From: Anaerolineales bacterium
GTDB taxonomy: Bacteria; Chloroflexota; Anaerolineae; Anaerolineales; Villigracilaceae
Direction: 5' to 3'
Assembly (NCBI GenBank): GCA_016744335.1
Contig: JADGEO010000002.1
Span: 62,001 to 126,000, forward strand
Length of the DNA: 64,000 nucleotides
Shown: positions 24,072 through 33,902 of the stretch, piece after piece
Position numbering within the stretch: position 1 is the first letter of the stretch
How the letters are laid out: each line of letters starts with the position of its first letter
Position numbers and translations under genes: made by a program
The notes under the pieces: generated by a model
Databases searched by the model: none
Told to the model about the DNA's origin: nothing
What the model saw: only the letters and a program-made list of their open reading frames with translations

Positions 24072-25334
24072 ATGACAGATAGTAAAAACTCCAGAAATCA
24101 CGAACGTTTGCTTGAAACACTTCGCGCCTTAAGTGCTGAATCGGACTCCCAGGCTATACTCCAATCGACAGTTTCTGTTGCGCGCGAGCTAACAAATAGC
24201 GAAATTGCTTCGATATTAAAATATGACGAAGCAGACGAGCATCTTCATTTTGTTGCTACGCCCTTCTTTCATCGCGAGACCATTCAAAATGTTCGCGTTC
24301 CTTTAGAGGAAAGCATTGCAGGCTGGGTTTATCAAAATGCTCGCAAATTGGTCATCCAAGACGTACAAAAAGATCAGCGTTTTTATTCTGCGGTTGATCA
24401 GAAAGCAAACTTTCAAACGCATTCGATCTTGGCTATTCCATTACTTGTTAAAGGAAAACCGGTTGGGGTGCTTGAGGCAATCAACAAGACAAGCCGCGCC
24501 CATTATAACGGAGAAGATGTCTTTATCCTAGAGACTCTAGCATCTCATATTGCTTTGATTGTCGAAAATATGACCTTAGCACAAAACGTATCGCAAATGC
24601 AAGCCGCTACAGACCATTTAGACCAAATGAAAAAAGATTTCATAGCTATCGCTTCACATGAATTGAGAACACCTTTGGGGCTAATTCTTGGTCATGCCAC
24701 TTTTTTACGAGAAGTTGTCCCTGAAAACCATTATGAACAACTAGATATAATTATTAAAAATGGTGGCAAATTAAAAACAATTATTGAAAACTTATCAAAT
24801 ATAGAGAATTTTCAAAGTGGTGCGGCGCGTATTCGTATGGCGAGATTTTCTCTCCCGGAGCTAGTCGCCAAAACAACCCAATCATTTCAACCTAAAGCAA
24901 AAGAAAAAAAAATCGACTTAAGTCTAGATACTGAAGGTGCCGATTTCTTCATAGAAGGTGATGAGGAAAAAATTGAAATTGCCATTCGCAATTTGCTAAA
25001 AAATGCGCTTAGCTTTACAGCCGAGGATGGACATATTTTAGTTACAGTAGAAAAGGGACAAAACTATGTGAAATTCACGATAATTGATAATGGTATTGGC
25101 ATCCCCAATGAAGACTTATCGCAAGTTTTTGAACGTTTTTACCAAGTAGAATCTCACCTAACACGCCAGCATGGCGGCATGGGGTTGGGGCTTTCTGTTG
25201 CAAAAGTAATGATTGAGTTACACGGCGGAAAAATTTGGGCAGAAAATATGCCCGAAAAAGGAAGCCTATTTGCCTTTTTATTGCCTCTTGATAGAGATAA
25301 AACAAATGATGTACACACTTTTTTTCAACCCTAA
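24072..25334 (+). CDS. Soluble histidine kinase with GAF sensor domain
   Basis: A 420-residue cytoplasmic kinase. A GAF domain (about 20-165; IASILKYDEADEHLHFVAT ... SILAIPLLVKGKPVGVLEA) is followed by HisKA with the H-box IASHELRTPLGLILGH near 197 and HATPase_c with RNLLKNALSFT, DNGIGIPNEDL and GMGLGLSVAK. No membrane helix is present. There is no response regulator next to it. It is 12 bp upstream of a PfkB-type sugar kinase and probably co-transcribed with it. The ligand of the GAF domain is unknown. Confidence 0.9.
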   Translation: MTDSKNSRNHERLLETLRALSAESDSQAILQSTVSVARELTNSEIASILKYDEADEHLHFVATPFFHRETIQNVRVPLEESIAGWVYQNARKLVIQDVQKDQRFYSAVDQKANFQTHSILAIPLLVKGKPVGVLEAINKTSRAHYNGEDVFILETLASHIALIVENMTLAQNVSQMQAATDHLDQMKKDFIAIASHELRTPLGLILGHATFLREVVPENHYEQLDIIIKNGGKLKTIIENLSNIENFQSGAARIRMARFSLPELVAKTTQSFQPKAKEKKIDLSLDTEGADFFIEGDEEKIEIAIRNLLKNALSFTAEDGHILVTVEKGQNYVKFTIIDNGIGIPNEDLSQVFERFYQVESHLTRQHGGMGLGLSVAKVMIELHGGKIWAENMPEKGSLFAFLLPLDRDKTNDVHTFFQP

Positions 25335-25346
25335 ATTTTCAAAAAT

Positions 25347-26351
25347 ATGATTCCTACGCTCCTTTTTGCAGGTCGGCTTAACCGAGAATATATCTTACCC
25401 GTTGACGGCGCACCTGTTCTTGACCGTGCGGGTGGCAATCCCCTTTATGCGGCGGGAGCGGCAACCCTTTGGGATGAAAAAATCGCGCTCTTAGCACGAG
25501 TTGGCGAAGATTACCCTAACCAATGGTTAAGCAACTTCCAAAAAAAAGGCATAGACACCGAAGGCGTTCAAATTATTCCTGGCTCTTTAGATTTGCGTTC
25601 TTTTCGCGCCTATAGTGAAAAGCGTGAACTCTTCATCTCGAACCCTGTTAAACATTTCGCAGAAAAGGATTTGAATTTTCCCAAAGCCCTCTTAGGATAC
25701 AGACCGCCCGAAAAGAGAGAGAAATTCAAAACCGAGCGTCATCCCGCAACACCTTTAGCCACAGAAATCCCCGCTAATTATCTACAAAGCAAAGCGCTCC
25801 ATATTGCCCCTCTCGATTTTAATAGTCAGGGGCTATTGCTTACAACTTTTAGAGCCGCCGACACAAAAATTATCACCCTTGACCCCTCGCCACGCTATAT
25901 GGCACCCAATAGACGGCAAGATTTACGCTTATTTTTAGATGGTTTAACCGCCTTTATGCCCTCAGAAGAAGAACTAAGACAATTATTTTGGGGAGAAACA
26001 CACGATCTTTGGGAAATGGCAGAAGAACTAGGAAGATTGGGTTGTCAATTCATTATCGTTAAACGCGGAAACAAAGGGCAATTGCTTTACGATGTGAACG
26101 CAAAAAAACGCTGGAAACTCCCCGCGTATGCCTCCCGCGTGGCAGACCCAACGGGTGCAGGTGACGCATTTTGCGGTGGCTTTTTAGCGGGTTTGGCGCA
26201 AGGCAATGCCCCTCTACACGCCGCGGCGATGGGCAATGTTTCTGCATCTCTCAGTATGGAAGGAAGCGGTCCTTTTTACCCTACAGAAATTTTGCCCGGG
26301 CTAGCTCAAGCCCGCCTTGATGTCCTAATCGGGATGGTGCGAGAAGTGTAG
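25347..26351 (+). CDS. PfkB-family carbohydrate kinase
   Basis: A 334-residue ribokinase/PfkB-type kinase. The N-terminal region has ILPVDGAPVLDRAGGNPLYAAGAATLW, the middle IITLDPSPRYM and FIIVKRGNKGQLLYD, and the C-terminal PfkB signature VADPTGAGDAFCGGFLAGLAQG with the catalytic Asp and anion hole. The substrate could be ribose, fructose, adenosine or another sugar. A segment of about 30 residues near 115-145 is unusually polar and not needed for the fold. It follows the GAF kinase gene by 12 bp and has no own ribosome site, so it is likely translated from the shared message. Confidence 0.86.
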   Translation: MIPTLLFAGRLNREYILPVDGAPVLDRAGGNPLYAAGAATLWDEKIALLARVGEDYPNQWLSNFQKKGIDTEGVQIIPGSLDLRSFRAYSEKRELFISNPVKHFAEKDLNFPKALLGYRPPEKREKFKTERHPATPLATEIPANYLQSKALHIAPLDFNSQGLLLTTFRAADTKIITLDPSPRYMAPNRRQDLRLFLDGLTAFMPSEEELRQLFWGETHDLWEMAEELGRLGCQFIIVKRGNKGQLLYDVNAKKRWKLPAYASRVADPTGAGDAFCGGFLAGLAQGNAPLHAAAMGNVSASLSMEGSGPFYPTEILPGLAQARLDVLIGMVREV

Positions 26352-26603
26352 TAGAATAAAGGAGCGTGCGCATTTTTAGCAAGCGTGCGCGTTTTTAGCA
26401 AGCGCGCTCGCCTTCAACATCTTCACAACGTGAGCACGAGGCGCGTACCACACACACCCAGTTCAAGTTTCAGCACACCAACCCAAAACACGCGCGTCAC
26501 GGGGCGTTATCCTAAAATCATGTCATATTCCAATAGATAATCATTTTCTAAACACTAAAGAACCACATCCATTATTCATGCACCATTAAATAAGGAGACG
26601 GAA
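26352..26603. repeat. Intergenic repeat family copy with a 19-bp tandem duplication
   Basis: No gene. It starts with two copies of gcgtgcgcRtttttagcaa and then shows block B (aacccaaaacacgcgcgtca) of the dispersed intergenic family also found near 14530, 31150 and 59000. The last 60 bp carry the AAGGAG ribosome site of the permease gene. Confidence 0.55.
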
Positions 26604-27941
26604 ATGTCAAGTGCAAAAAGTGAACCAAAGAAAAAGACACTCAATATCTGGATGGCTACCGCACTCGTCATGGGCACCATGATTGGGTCTGGCGTTTTCC
26701 TGCTTCCAGCTACGCTGGCACCTTATGGCGGAATCGCGTTGGTGGGATGGGTGGTCACATCTGTAGGGGCGATTTTATTGGCATTGGTTTTCGGCAAACT
26801 TGCCCAAATCTCCCCTGTTTCTGGCGGACCCTACGCCTATACCCGCATGGGATTTGAAGATTTCACAGCCTATCTGGTCGGTTGGGGATATTGGATTGCA
26901 CTATGGGTAGGAAACGCGGGAATAGCAGTTGCCATGATTGGCTATTTAGCCGTTTTTATCCCTGCCCTTAATGAAACGCCTGCGCTGGGGGCAGGTGTAG
27001 CCATTGGCACGGTCTGGCTACTTACTTGGGTTAATATGAGCGGCGTACGCAATGCCGGTATTGTTCAATTGGTGACTACAGTGCTAAAGCTCATCCCCTT
27101 AATTGCAGTCGCCTTTTTCGGGCTATTTTATTTAAATGTAGAAAATTTTAAACCCTTCAATGCCAGCGAAGAGTCGCCTATGATGGCTGTTGCCGCCACT
27201 GCCGCCCTAACCTTATGGGCATATTTAGGGCTAGAATCTGCTACCGTGCCCGCAGATGATGTGGAAGACGCACAAAAAACCATCCCACGAGCGACTATAT
27301 TGGGCGTTTCTTTGACCGCCGTTATCTATATTCTCGGCACTATTTCTGTTATGGGCGTAGTGCCACCCGATGCCTTAACTTTGTCTGTCGCTCCCTACGC
27401 GGACGCGGCAGAAGCCATGTGGGGGAAAGGCGCAGGACTATTCGTTGCCTTTGGTGCGGTAGCTTCTACTTTTGGTGCAATGAACGGTTGGTTGCTCCTT
27501 CAGGGACAAGTGCCCATGGCGGCGGCTAAAGACGGTCTCTTTCCTAAAATTTTTGCTAACGAATCAAAACAAGGCACCCCCACAACAGGCATGGTTATTT
27601 CTAGCATTTTGGTTTCTATTTTAATCGCTATGAATTTCACCAAAGGATTGGTAGACGCTTTTGCCTTCATCATCCTATTAGCAACGTTAACGGCTTTATT
27701 CCCCTATGTGCTTAGCACTATGGCAGAGCTAATGATATTTATCAAGTATCGTGAGCGTTTTGAGGGGAAGCGCTTGCTAAGCTCAAGTATAATCGCCAGT
27801 CTTGCCTTTATTTACTCTATATTCTGTATTTGGGGTTCTGGTGCCGAAACAGTGCTTTGGGGCTTCATTCTCTTACTGCTCGGCATCCCCGTTTATGTGT
27901 GGCTTCGCTGGCAACAGGCACAGGAGGTAGATGCAAAGTAA
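26604..27941 (+). CDS. APC-family amino acid permease, AdiC-like antiporter
   Basis: A 445-residue, 12-helix permease of the basic amino acid/polyamine antiporter (APA) family. The helix-1 motif GTMIGSGVFLLPATLAPYGG, LVFGKLAQISPVSGGPYAYTRMGF and ALTLWAYLGLESATVPADDVEDAQKTIPRATILG match AdiC (arginine:agmatine) and related PotE/CadB carriers. Given the ArcB and ArcA genes 3.3-5.7 kb downstream, arginine/ornithine exchange is a reasonable guess. Start ATG has AAGGAG. It lies 65 bp upstream of the dipeptidase gene with no terminator seen, so the two may be co-transcribed. Confidence 0.85.
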   Translation: MSSAKSEPKKKTLNIWMATALVMGTMIGSGVFLLPATLAPYGGIALVGWVVTSVGAILLALVFGKLAQISPVSGGPYAYTRMGFEDFTAYLVGWGYWIALWVGNAGIAVAMIGYLAVFIPALNETPALGAGVAIGTVWLLTWVNMSGVRNAGIVQLVTTVLKLIPLIAVAFFGLFYLNVENFKPFNASEESPMMAVAATAALTLWAYLGLESATVPADDVEDAQKTIPRATILGVSLTAVIYILGTISVMGVVPPDALTLSVAPYADAAEAMWGKGAGLFVAFGAVASTFGAMNGWLLLQGQVPMAAAKDGLFPKIFANESKQGTPTTGMVISSILVSILIAMNFTKGLVDAFAFIILLATLTALFPYVLSTMAELMIFIKYRERFEGKRLLSSSIIASLAFIYSIFCIWGSGAETVLWGFILLLLGIPVYVWLRWQQAQEVDAK

Positions 27942-28006
27942 AAATGCTCATAAAAAGATAGCAATTTACCATACTACCTCGATAATTCAGAAAACAGGAG
28001 ATTAAT

Positions 28007-29350
28007 ATGCTAAAAAACATCAATCAACATTTAAAAGATCAAGAAGCACCTTATATAGAAGCACTCAGTAAATTATTGAGTATCCCTAGTGTATTTGATG
28101 GAAATGCCAAAGATACACCTTTTGGCAAAGATATTGACGACGCACTAAAAGAAACACTTCAACTTGCCGAGAGCTTGGGCTTTGAAACCCACTACGGCGA
28201 AGGTGGCTACTACGGATATGCCGATATTGGAGAAGGGGAAGAGCTAATCGGCGTTCTGGGACATTTAGATGTCGTCCCCGCTGGCAACCTAGAAGATTGG
28301 AATACAGCACCTTTTGACCCGATCGTAAAGGATGGCAATATCTACGGACGCGGCACTCAAGATGATAAAGGTCCAACCGTTGCGGCATTATTCGCTGTCA
28401 AAGCCTTGCAAGACGCGGGAGTCACTTTCAACAAACGCTTGCGCTTTATCTTCGGCATCGATGAAGAAAGCCTGTGGGGTAGTATCACCAAATATCTTGA
28501 AAACGAAGAAATTCCCTCAATGGGATTCTCTCCAGATGCAAATTTTCCGCTGATTTATGCCGAAAAAGGCTTATTGCAACTCAAGCTAACGACTAAAAAC
28601 GAAAGCGGATTAAAATTCACTGGCGGCAACGCCTTTAACGCAGTCCCCGATTCTGCTTTTTACGATGGCGATGAGCAAGAGGCACTAAGTGCAAAATTAG
28701 ATGAACTGGGCTTTGAATATAAAAAAGAAGATGGGGGCATAAAACTCGTTGGCAAGGCGGCACATGCTATGGTGCCAGAAAAAGGCATTAACGCCATCGC
28801 CCGCCTATGTATAGCACTTAAAGCAATTGGCATAGAATCTAAAGCCATTAATTTTGTAGCCCAAGAAGTTCAAGAAGACCCAAATGCGACCATCATCTTT
28901 GGCGATATAAATGATGAGCCTACAGGAAAACTAAAATTCAATGTGGGTAAAATAGAGTTAGGTGAAGAAGAAATCCTTTCTATTGATACCCGAATTCCCG
29001 TCACAATCCCTAAAGAAGAGATTGTCGAAAAGCTACTTGAAGTTGCAAAAAGACATGATTTAACCTATAGCGAATATGATTGGCTGGCACCAATTTACTT
29101 GCCTCTTGACCACCCACTTATTGAAACCTTGCTAGCCGTTTACCAGAAAGTCACTGGCGATACCGAGACAAAGCCGCGCACATCTGGTGGGGCTACCTAT
29201 GCACGGGCAATTCCTAATTGTGTTGCCTACGGACCCAACTTCCCGCATACTACTCTCACAGAACATCAACCAAACGAACATATACCCATCCAAGATTTAT
29301 ATACAGCTATGGAAGTGTACGCTCACGCTATTTATGAAATAACCCGCTAG
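28007..29350 (+). CDS. M20 family dipeptidase (PepV/Sapep type)
   Basis: A 447-residue metallopeptidase. The two-zinc ligands are visible: GVLGHLDVVPAG (His and catalytic Asp), IYGRGTQDDKGP (bridging Asp), FGIDEESLWGS (general-base Glu and ligand Glu), the SPDANFPLIYAEKG loop, and the C-terminal NFPHTTLTEHQPNEHIP (final His). This is the PepV/Sapep pattern, which releases amino acids from dipeptides in the cytoplasm. ATG has AGGAG. The position between an amino acid antiporter and a YfcC carrier suggests that it feeds the arginine-degrading genes from peptides (inference). Confidence 0.9.
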   Translation: MLKNINQHLKDQEAPYIEALSKLLSIPSVFDGNAKDTPFGKDIDDALKETLQLAESLGFETHYGEGGYYGYADIGEGEELIGVLGHLDVVPAGNLEDWNTAPFDPIVKDGNIYGRGTQDDKGPTVAALFAVKALQDAGVTFNKRLRFIFGIDEESLWGSITKYLENEEIPSMGFSPDANFPLIYAEKGLLQLKLTTKNESGLKFTGGNAFNAVPDSAFYDGDEQEALSAKLDELGFEYKKEDGGIKLVGKAAHAMVPEKGINAIARLCIALKAIGIESKAINFVAQEVQEDPNATIIFGDINDEPTGKLKFNVGKIELGEEEILSIDTRIPVTIPKEEIVEKLLEVAKRHDLTYSEYDWLAPIYLPLDHPLIETLLAVYQKVTGDTETKPRTSGGATYARAIPNCVAYGPNFPHTTLTEHQPNEHIPIQDLYTAMEVYAHAIYEITR

Positions 29351-29380
29351 AATAAATATCGCCTATCAAAAACAGTCTAA

Positions 29381-29413
29381 AAGAACCCGTTCCCTTGAAG
29401 GAAACGGGTTCTT
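29381..29413 (+). terminator. Terminator of the dipeptidase gene (GAACCCGTTCCCTT family)
   Basis: aagaacccgtt / aacgggttctt with a loop of about 11 nt that contains cccttgaagg. It is nearly identical to the hairpins at 21764, 22756 and 37544. Confidence 0.75.
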
Positions 29414-29500
29414 CTAGCCGCTGAAGTTTTGTTTCTGAGAAAGCCTAATATAATTACCCAACTATCTTTCGCAAGACACAAGCAAAAACAAGGAGAAATA

Positions 29501-30970
29501 ATGTCTAAAGAAAAGAAAGGCTTCAAGTTTCCCACTGCCTATACCATTTTATTCTTTCTGATTATCATCGTTGCCGTAGGTACCTGGATTATCCCCGCTG
29601 GCTCTTATGATTATACCGAAGAGGGCGAACCTGTCCCCGGCTCATACCATGAAGTAGAACAAAACCCACAAAGCTTCATTCATAGTGCTTTTATAGCACC
29701 CCTGCACGGCATGTACGGCATTCAGGATGATACTGGCAATGTCAATATCTACAACAGCGGTGGCCTTTACGGTGCAATTGATGTCGCCATGTTCGTCCTT
29801 GTTATAGGCGGATTCTTGGGCATTACCATGAAAACAGGCGCCATAGACGCAGGCATCGCTAATATCACACAAGCATTAAAGGGCAAAGAAAAATGGATGA
29901 TTGTCGTTCTAATGATTGTTTTTGCGCTAGGAGGTACCTCCTTCGGGATGGCAGAAGAAACGCTTGCCTTTTATGTTTTAATCATCGCGGTAATGATAGC
30001 CGCGGGATATGACACAATCACTGGTGTTGCTATTGTTATGGTGGGCGCAGGCATTGGTGTATTGGCATCCACTGTAAACCCCTTTGCAACGGGAATCGCT
30101 TCTGGGTTTGCAGGTCTCTCCGTTGCCGATGGGATGCTAGGACGCGCTATCATTCTAATCGTTGGTACCGCCATCGGCATTGTCTATGTTTCTCGCTACG
30201 CCGAAAAAGTACGCCAAGACCCCAGCAAATCATTGGTTTACGATCAAAAAGCTGAAAACGAAGCCCACTTTGGCAACTCTTCTGAAGATGGCTCTTTCCC
30301 CGAATTCACGGGACAACGAAAACTCATTTTATCTTTATTTGGGATGGCTTTTTTCGTAATGATTTTCAGCGTAATCCCCTGGCAAGACTTGGGAATTCCG
30401 TTCCCACAATGGAATTGGTGGTTCGGAGAAATGACCGCCCTATTTCTATTCTTTGCCATTCTCATTGGCTTAGTTGGAAAACTAGGCGAAGAAAACATCG
30501 TCTATACCTTTGTAGATGGTGCCCGTGATATGCTCGGCGTAGCCCTCATTGTAGGCTTAGCTCGTGGCGTTAGCGTTGTGATGAACAACGGCTTAATTAC
30601 CGACACCGTCCTCTTCTGGGCAGAAAGTGCCCTCTCTGGCTTAGGTGGCGTAGCCTTTATCAATATCACCCATCTGCTCTACTTGCCACTCAGCTTCCTT
30701 ATCCCTTCCACCTCTGGCTTAGCAACCGTATCAATGCCCATTATGGCACCCTTAGGTGATTTAGCAGGCGTTAACCGAGCCTTAATCGTGACCGCTTACC
30801 AATCGGCAAGTGGCTTAATTAATCTAATAACCCCCACATCTGCTGTAGTGATGGGCGGGCTTGCATTAGGACGAATAAGTTACAGTAAATGGCTCAAATT
30901 TGTTGCCCCACTTATAGCCATTCTTTTCTTATTATATGTGCTAGTACTGAGCATTAGCGTATTGCTCTAA
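29501..30970 (+). CDS. YfcC-family (UIT3/ArcD-like) amino acid carrier
   Basis: A 489-residue membrane protein with about twelve helices. KFPTAYTILFFLIIIVAVGTWIIPAGSYDY at the N-terminus and ALGGTSFGMAEETLAFYVLI, GAGIGVLASTVNPFATGIASG, LIPSTSGLATVSMPIMAPL and GLINLITPTSAVVMGGLALG are the diagnostic blocks of YfcC, the family that includes ArcD-type arginine/ornithine antiporters. The ATG at 29501 has AAGGAG; the 24 extra residues in the track come from upstream of the ribosome site. It precedes arcB. Its substrate is likely arginine/ornithine or a dipeptide-derived amino acid, by context. Confidence 0.88.
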   Translation: MSKEKKGFKFPTAYTILFFLIIIVAVGTWIIPAGSYDYTEEGEPVPGSYHEVEQNPQSFIHSAFIAPLHGMYGIQDDTGNVNIYNSGGLYGAIDVAMFVLVIGGFLGITMKTGAIDAGIANITQALKGKEKWMIVVLMIVFALGGTSFGMAEETLAFYVLIIAVMIAAGYDTITGVAIVMVGAGIGVLASTVNPFATGIASGFAGLSVADGMLGRAIILIVGTAIGIVYVSRYAEKVRQDPSKSLVYDQKAENEAHFGNSSEDGSFPEFTGQRKLILSLFGMAFFVMIFSVIPWQDLGIPFPQWNWWFGEMTALFLFFAILIGLVGKLGEENIVYTFVDGARDMLGVALIVGLARGVSVVMNNGLITDTVLFWAESALSGLGGVAFINITHLLYLPLSFLIPSTSGLATVSMPIMAPLGDLAGVNRALIVTAYQSASGLINLITPTSAVVMGGLALGRISYSKWLKFVAPLIAILFLLYVLVLSISVLL

Positions 30971-30982
30971 AAGGAAATTTGA

Positions 30983-31016
30983 AACCCGACAAGTCATAAA
31001 GACTTGTCGGGTTTTT
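30983..31016 (+). terminator. Terminator of the YfcC-type carrier gene
   Basis: aacccgacaagtc / gacttgtcgggtt with a 5-nt loop, followed by TTTTATTT, 12 bp after the stop. Confidence 0.88.
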
Positions 31017-31019
31017 ATT

Positions 31020-31266
31020 TAGATTAGATTGAAGAACGCGCGTTCTTCAACAAGCGGCAACATACGTGACCTCAACTTGCGTGCACTCAACGAACATTTT
31101 TCTGAAGTAAACAAAACAACACGCCGCAGAGATGTTCACTGGGCAAGCAAGCCCAAAACGCGCAAGTCGCGGGCAATCCGTCCCCTTGAAGGGAACGGAT
31201 TCCTCTAACCGTCAAACCAGATACTTACAAAGGATTAGGAAATCCATTTAGTTAAGGAGAAAGAAA
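31020..31266. repeat. Intergenic repeat family copy (blocks A and B) with a GAACGCGCGTTC palindrome
   Basis: No gene. It holds the 18-bp palindrome gaagaacgcgcgttcttc (31031-31048), block A (gtgacctcaacttgcgtgca), block B (gcaagcccaaaacgcgcaag), and a degenerate copy of the CCGTTCCCTTGAAGGGAACGG hairpin (about 31177-31203). The AAGGAG site of arcB follows. Confidence 0.6.
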
Positions 31267-32268
31267 ATGGCATTCAACTTACGCAACCGAAGTTTCGTAA
31301 AACTTTTAGATTTTAGCCCTAAAGAAATCAAATTCCTACTCAAGCTCTCAGCAGATTTAAAAGCCGCCAAATATGGTGGCTACGAAGAACCAAAATTGAA
31401 CGGGAAAAACATCGCCCTGATTTTTGAAAAAGGCTCAACTCGCACCCGCACATCTTTTGAAGTTGCCGCTTTCGACCAAGGTGCTCACGTTAGCTATTTA
31501 GGACCTACTGGCTCGCATATTGGCAAAAAAGAGACCATGAAAGATACCGCCCGTGTGCTGGGGCGCACCTACGACGGCATCGAATATCGCGGATTTGGTC
31601 AAGAGTTGGTCGAAACTTTGGCAGAATACGCGGGCGTACCTGTTTGGAATGGCTTAACAAATGAATATCACCCCACCCAAGTTTTGGCAGATGTATTAAC
31701 AATGACAGAGCATAGCTATAAAAACCTGCCCGATATTTCTTTTTGCTATATGGGCGATGCTCGTAATAACGTGGGGCACTCGCTAATGATTGGCGGGGTA
31801 AAACTAGGTATGGATGTGCGCTTATGCGCCCCTAAAGACAATTTCCCCGATGAGGAGCTAGTAAAAATCTGCCGCAAAATTGCCGCGGAAACGGGTGCTC
31901 GTCTCACCATCACCGATGAGGTAGAAGAGGGTGTAAAGGGCGCAGATTTCCTTTATACCGATGTATGGGTTTCTATGGGCGAGCCTGCCGAAGTGTGGGA
32001 AGAGCGCATCAAATTATTATTGCCTTACCAGGTAAATGCCAAAGCTATGGAAATGACTGGCAACCCCAACGTAAAATTCATGCACTGTTTACCTGCCTTC
32101 CACAATACCGATACACAAGTTGGGCAAGAAATTTACGAAAAATTTGGTATCGAAGCCATGGAAGTAACGGACGAAGTCTTTGAATCAGATGCCTCTATTG
32201 TCTTTGACGAAGCAGAGAACCGTATGCACACCATTAAGGCTGTTATGGTGGCTACTTTAGGGAATTAA
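31267..32268 (+). CDS. arcB: Ornithine carbamoyltransferase, catabolic (ArcB-like)
   Basis: A 333-residue enzyme. Motifs are [15 protein letters not shown] (carbamoyl-phosphate site), [38 protein letters not shown] and [11 protein letters not shown]. The N-terminus ([18 protein letters not shown]) and length fit the catabolic ArcB group that splits citrulline into ornithine and carbamoyl phosphate. The arginine deiminase gene directly downstream supports that direction. ATG has AAGGAG. No carbamate kinase gene is present in the window. An anabolic ArgF role cannot be excluded by sequence alone. Confidence 0.92.
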   Translation: MAFNLRNRSFVKLLDFSPKEIKFLLKLSADLKAAKYGGYEEPKLNGKNIALIFEKGSTRTRTSFEVAAFDQGAHVSYLGPTGSHIGKKETMKDTARVLGRTYDGIEYRGFGQELVETLAEYAGVPVWNGLTNEYHPTQVLADVLTMTEHSYKNLPDISFCYMGDARNNVGHSLMIGGVKLGMDVRLCAPKDNFPDEELVKICRKIAAETGARLTITDEVEEGVKGADFLYTDVWVSMGEPAEVWEERIKLLLPYQVNAKAMEMTGNPNVKFMHCLPAFHNTDTQVGQEIYEKFGIEAMEVTDEVFESDASIVFDEAENRMHTIKAVMVATLGN

Positions 32269-32280
32269 ATTTATTCAATT

Positions 32281-32318
32281 AAAAGCCCTAAAGGTTTCTA
32301 GAGACCTTTAGGGCTTTT
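32281..32318 (+). terminator. Terminator hairpin between arcB and arcA
   Basis: aaaagccctaaaggt / acctttagggctttt with an 8-nt loop is followed by TTTCTTTGGAGG. It sits directly on the arcA ribosome site, so it could both end arcB and modulate arcA expression. arcA would need read-through or a promoter within this gap. Confidence 0.82.
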
Positions 32319-32335
32319 TTTCTTTGGAGGTAATA

Positions 32336-33565
32336 ATGTCAGAATTTGGCGTATATTCAGAGGTTGGGAAATTGCACAAAGTCATCGTTCATCGTCCTGG
32401 ATTAGAAATGCGGCGGCTGACTCCCAGCAATTGCCAGGAATTACTTTTTGACGATGTGATATGGGCACGTAAAGCCCGCCAACACCATGATGCCTTTGTC
32501 GATTTAATGCGAGCAGAATATGGTATCACTGTTTGGCGCGTTCACGAATTACTCGAAGATGTCGTAAAAACCCCCGAAGGGCGCGCCTATATTTTAGACC
32601 GAAAATTAGTCCCAAACGAAGTCGGTGCAGGCAGGCTCATTGAGCTACGCAATTGGATGAACGAAATGGATCCAGAAAAATTAGTCGCTCATTTAATTGG
32701 CGGCGTTGCAGTTGCTGAACTCCCCAAAGATTTGCGCACCCATATAGAGCAAGCCTATGCGGGTACAGATTTTATGATCCCGCCCTTGCCCAACCAGCTT
32801 TTTACCCGCGATAGCTCTAGCTGGATTTATAAGGGCCTAACCATCAACCCTATGTATTTCCCTGCACGCCACAAAGAAAACCTGCACATGTCTGCTATTT
32901 ATAAATTCCATCCCGAATTCAAAGATGGCGATTTTAATATCTGGTGGGGCGACCCCGACAAAAACTGGGGCAACGCAAACCTAGAAGGCGGCGATGTGAT
33001 GCCCGTTGGAAAAGGAATTGTGCTTATTGGCATGGGCGAGCGCACAACCTACCAAGCTGTTAGCCAAGTTGCCGCAGAACTCTTTAAGCATGGAGCCGCA
33101 AAGCGCGTTATCGCCGCAAAGATGCCTCCCGATAGAGCAAGTATGCACTTAGATACCATTTTCACCTTTTGCGACCGAGATTTAGTTACCATTTACGAAC
33201 CGGCGGTAAAAAACATCCAACCCATTAGTTATTACCCCGGCGACAAAGAAGACAAATTGCACACAGTCATAGAAAAAAAAGGCTGGATAGAAACCGTGAA
33301 AGATGCGCTAGACCTAAAAGAATTACGCGTTATTCCCACTGGCGGCGATATCTTTCAGCAAGAGCGCGAGCAATGGGACGATGGCAATAACGTAGTAGCC
33401 CTCGAACCTGGCGTGGTCGTAGCTTATGACCGCAATGAGTGGAGCAACGCCCGTTTACGCAAAGCGGGTGTCACCGTTCTTGAAATTAACGGCTCAGAAC
33501 TAGGGCGCGGACGTGGCGGCGGTCACTGCATGACATGCCCCATCTTACGCGATCCCGTGTATTAG
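32336..33565 (+). CDS. arcA: Arginine deiminase
   Basis: A 409-residue enzyme that hydrolyses arginine to citrulline and ammonia. Guanidino-modifying-enzyme motifs are visible: [36 protein letters not shown] (Asp/Arg substrate binding), [13 protein letters not shown] (catalytic His) and [14 protein letters not shown] with the nucleophilic Cys near the C-terminus. The track starts at TTG; the ATG at 32336 with GGAGG five bases upstream is preferred. It follows arcB, and with it makes the first two steps of the ADI pathway. The third enzyme is not here. Confidence 0.95.
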   Translation: MSEFGVYSEVGKLHKVIVHRPGLEMRRLTPSNCQELLFDDVIWARKARQHHDAFVDLMRAEYGITVWRVHELLEDVVKTPEGRAYILDRKLVPNEVGAGRLIELRNWMNEMDPEKLVAHLIGGVAVAELPKDLRTHIEQAYAGTDFMIPPLPNQLFTRDSSSWIYKGLTINPMYFPARHKENLHMSAIYKFHPEFKDGDFNIWWGDPDKNWGNANLEGGDVMPVGKGIVLIGMGERTTYQAVSQVAAELFKHGAAKRVIAAKMPPDRASMHLDTIFTFCDRDLVTIYEPAVKNIQPISYYPGDKEDKLHTVIEKKGWIETVKDALDLKELRVIPTGGDIFQQEREQWDDGNNVVALEPGVVVAYDRNEWSNARLRKAGVTVLEINGSELGRGRGGGHCMTCPILRDPVY

Positions 33566-33902
33566 TGCGGGCAATGCCATCATTGCACCCTTCCCATACT
33601 GATATACTAATATGCTGATTATTGGATAAAGGAATCCGCTACGCGCGTGTCCTCAACTTGAGTACCGCCGAGCAACCTTTTTCGTGGTTCAAACAAGGCA
33701 ACGCTCACGCCTCATCCAAAGCTCAGGAAAGAGCACCCCAGTTCAATGTACGCATGGAGCGGTTCAAAAACATCCACTTACGCACCGCGCGCTATGTCAA
33801 TCCAATAAATTAGAAAAGAGCAAACCAACTTCCTCTTCCCTGATTTCCTAATCTACTAATTTACTAACCTACTCATTCTTCCCCAATGGAGGTACAAGAA
33901 AA
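33566..33902. repeat. Intergenic repeat family copy between arcA and the ABC exporter
   Basis: About 340 bp without a supported gene. Block A (gtgtcctcaacttgagtacc) lies at about 33648-33667; block B is not clear in this copy. A 63-residue ORF in the track spans the repeat and was rejected. The last bases carry GGAGG for the ABC gene. Confidence 0.5.

Noticed and set aside
31031-31048. GAAGAACGCGCGTTCTTC as a second LexA box
   Set aside because: It matches GAAC-N4-GTTC, but it lies within the intergenic repeat copy and not in a recognisable promoter, so it is more likely part of that repeat.
33622-33813. ORF of 63 residues between arcA and the ABC exporter
   Set aside because: It covers the intergenic repeat; other copies of the repeat do not keep this frame open with a start codon and ribosome site.
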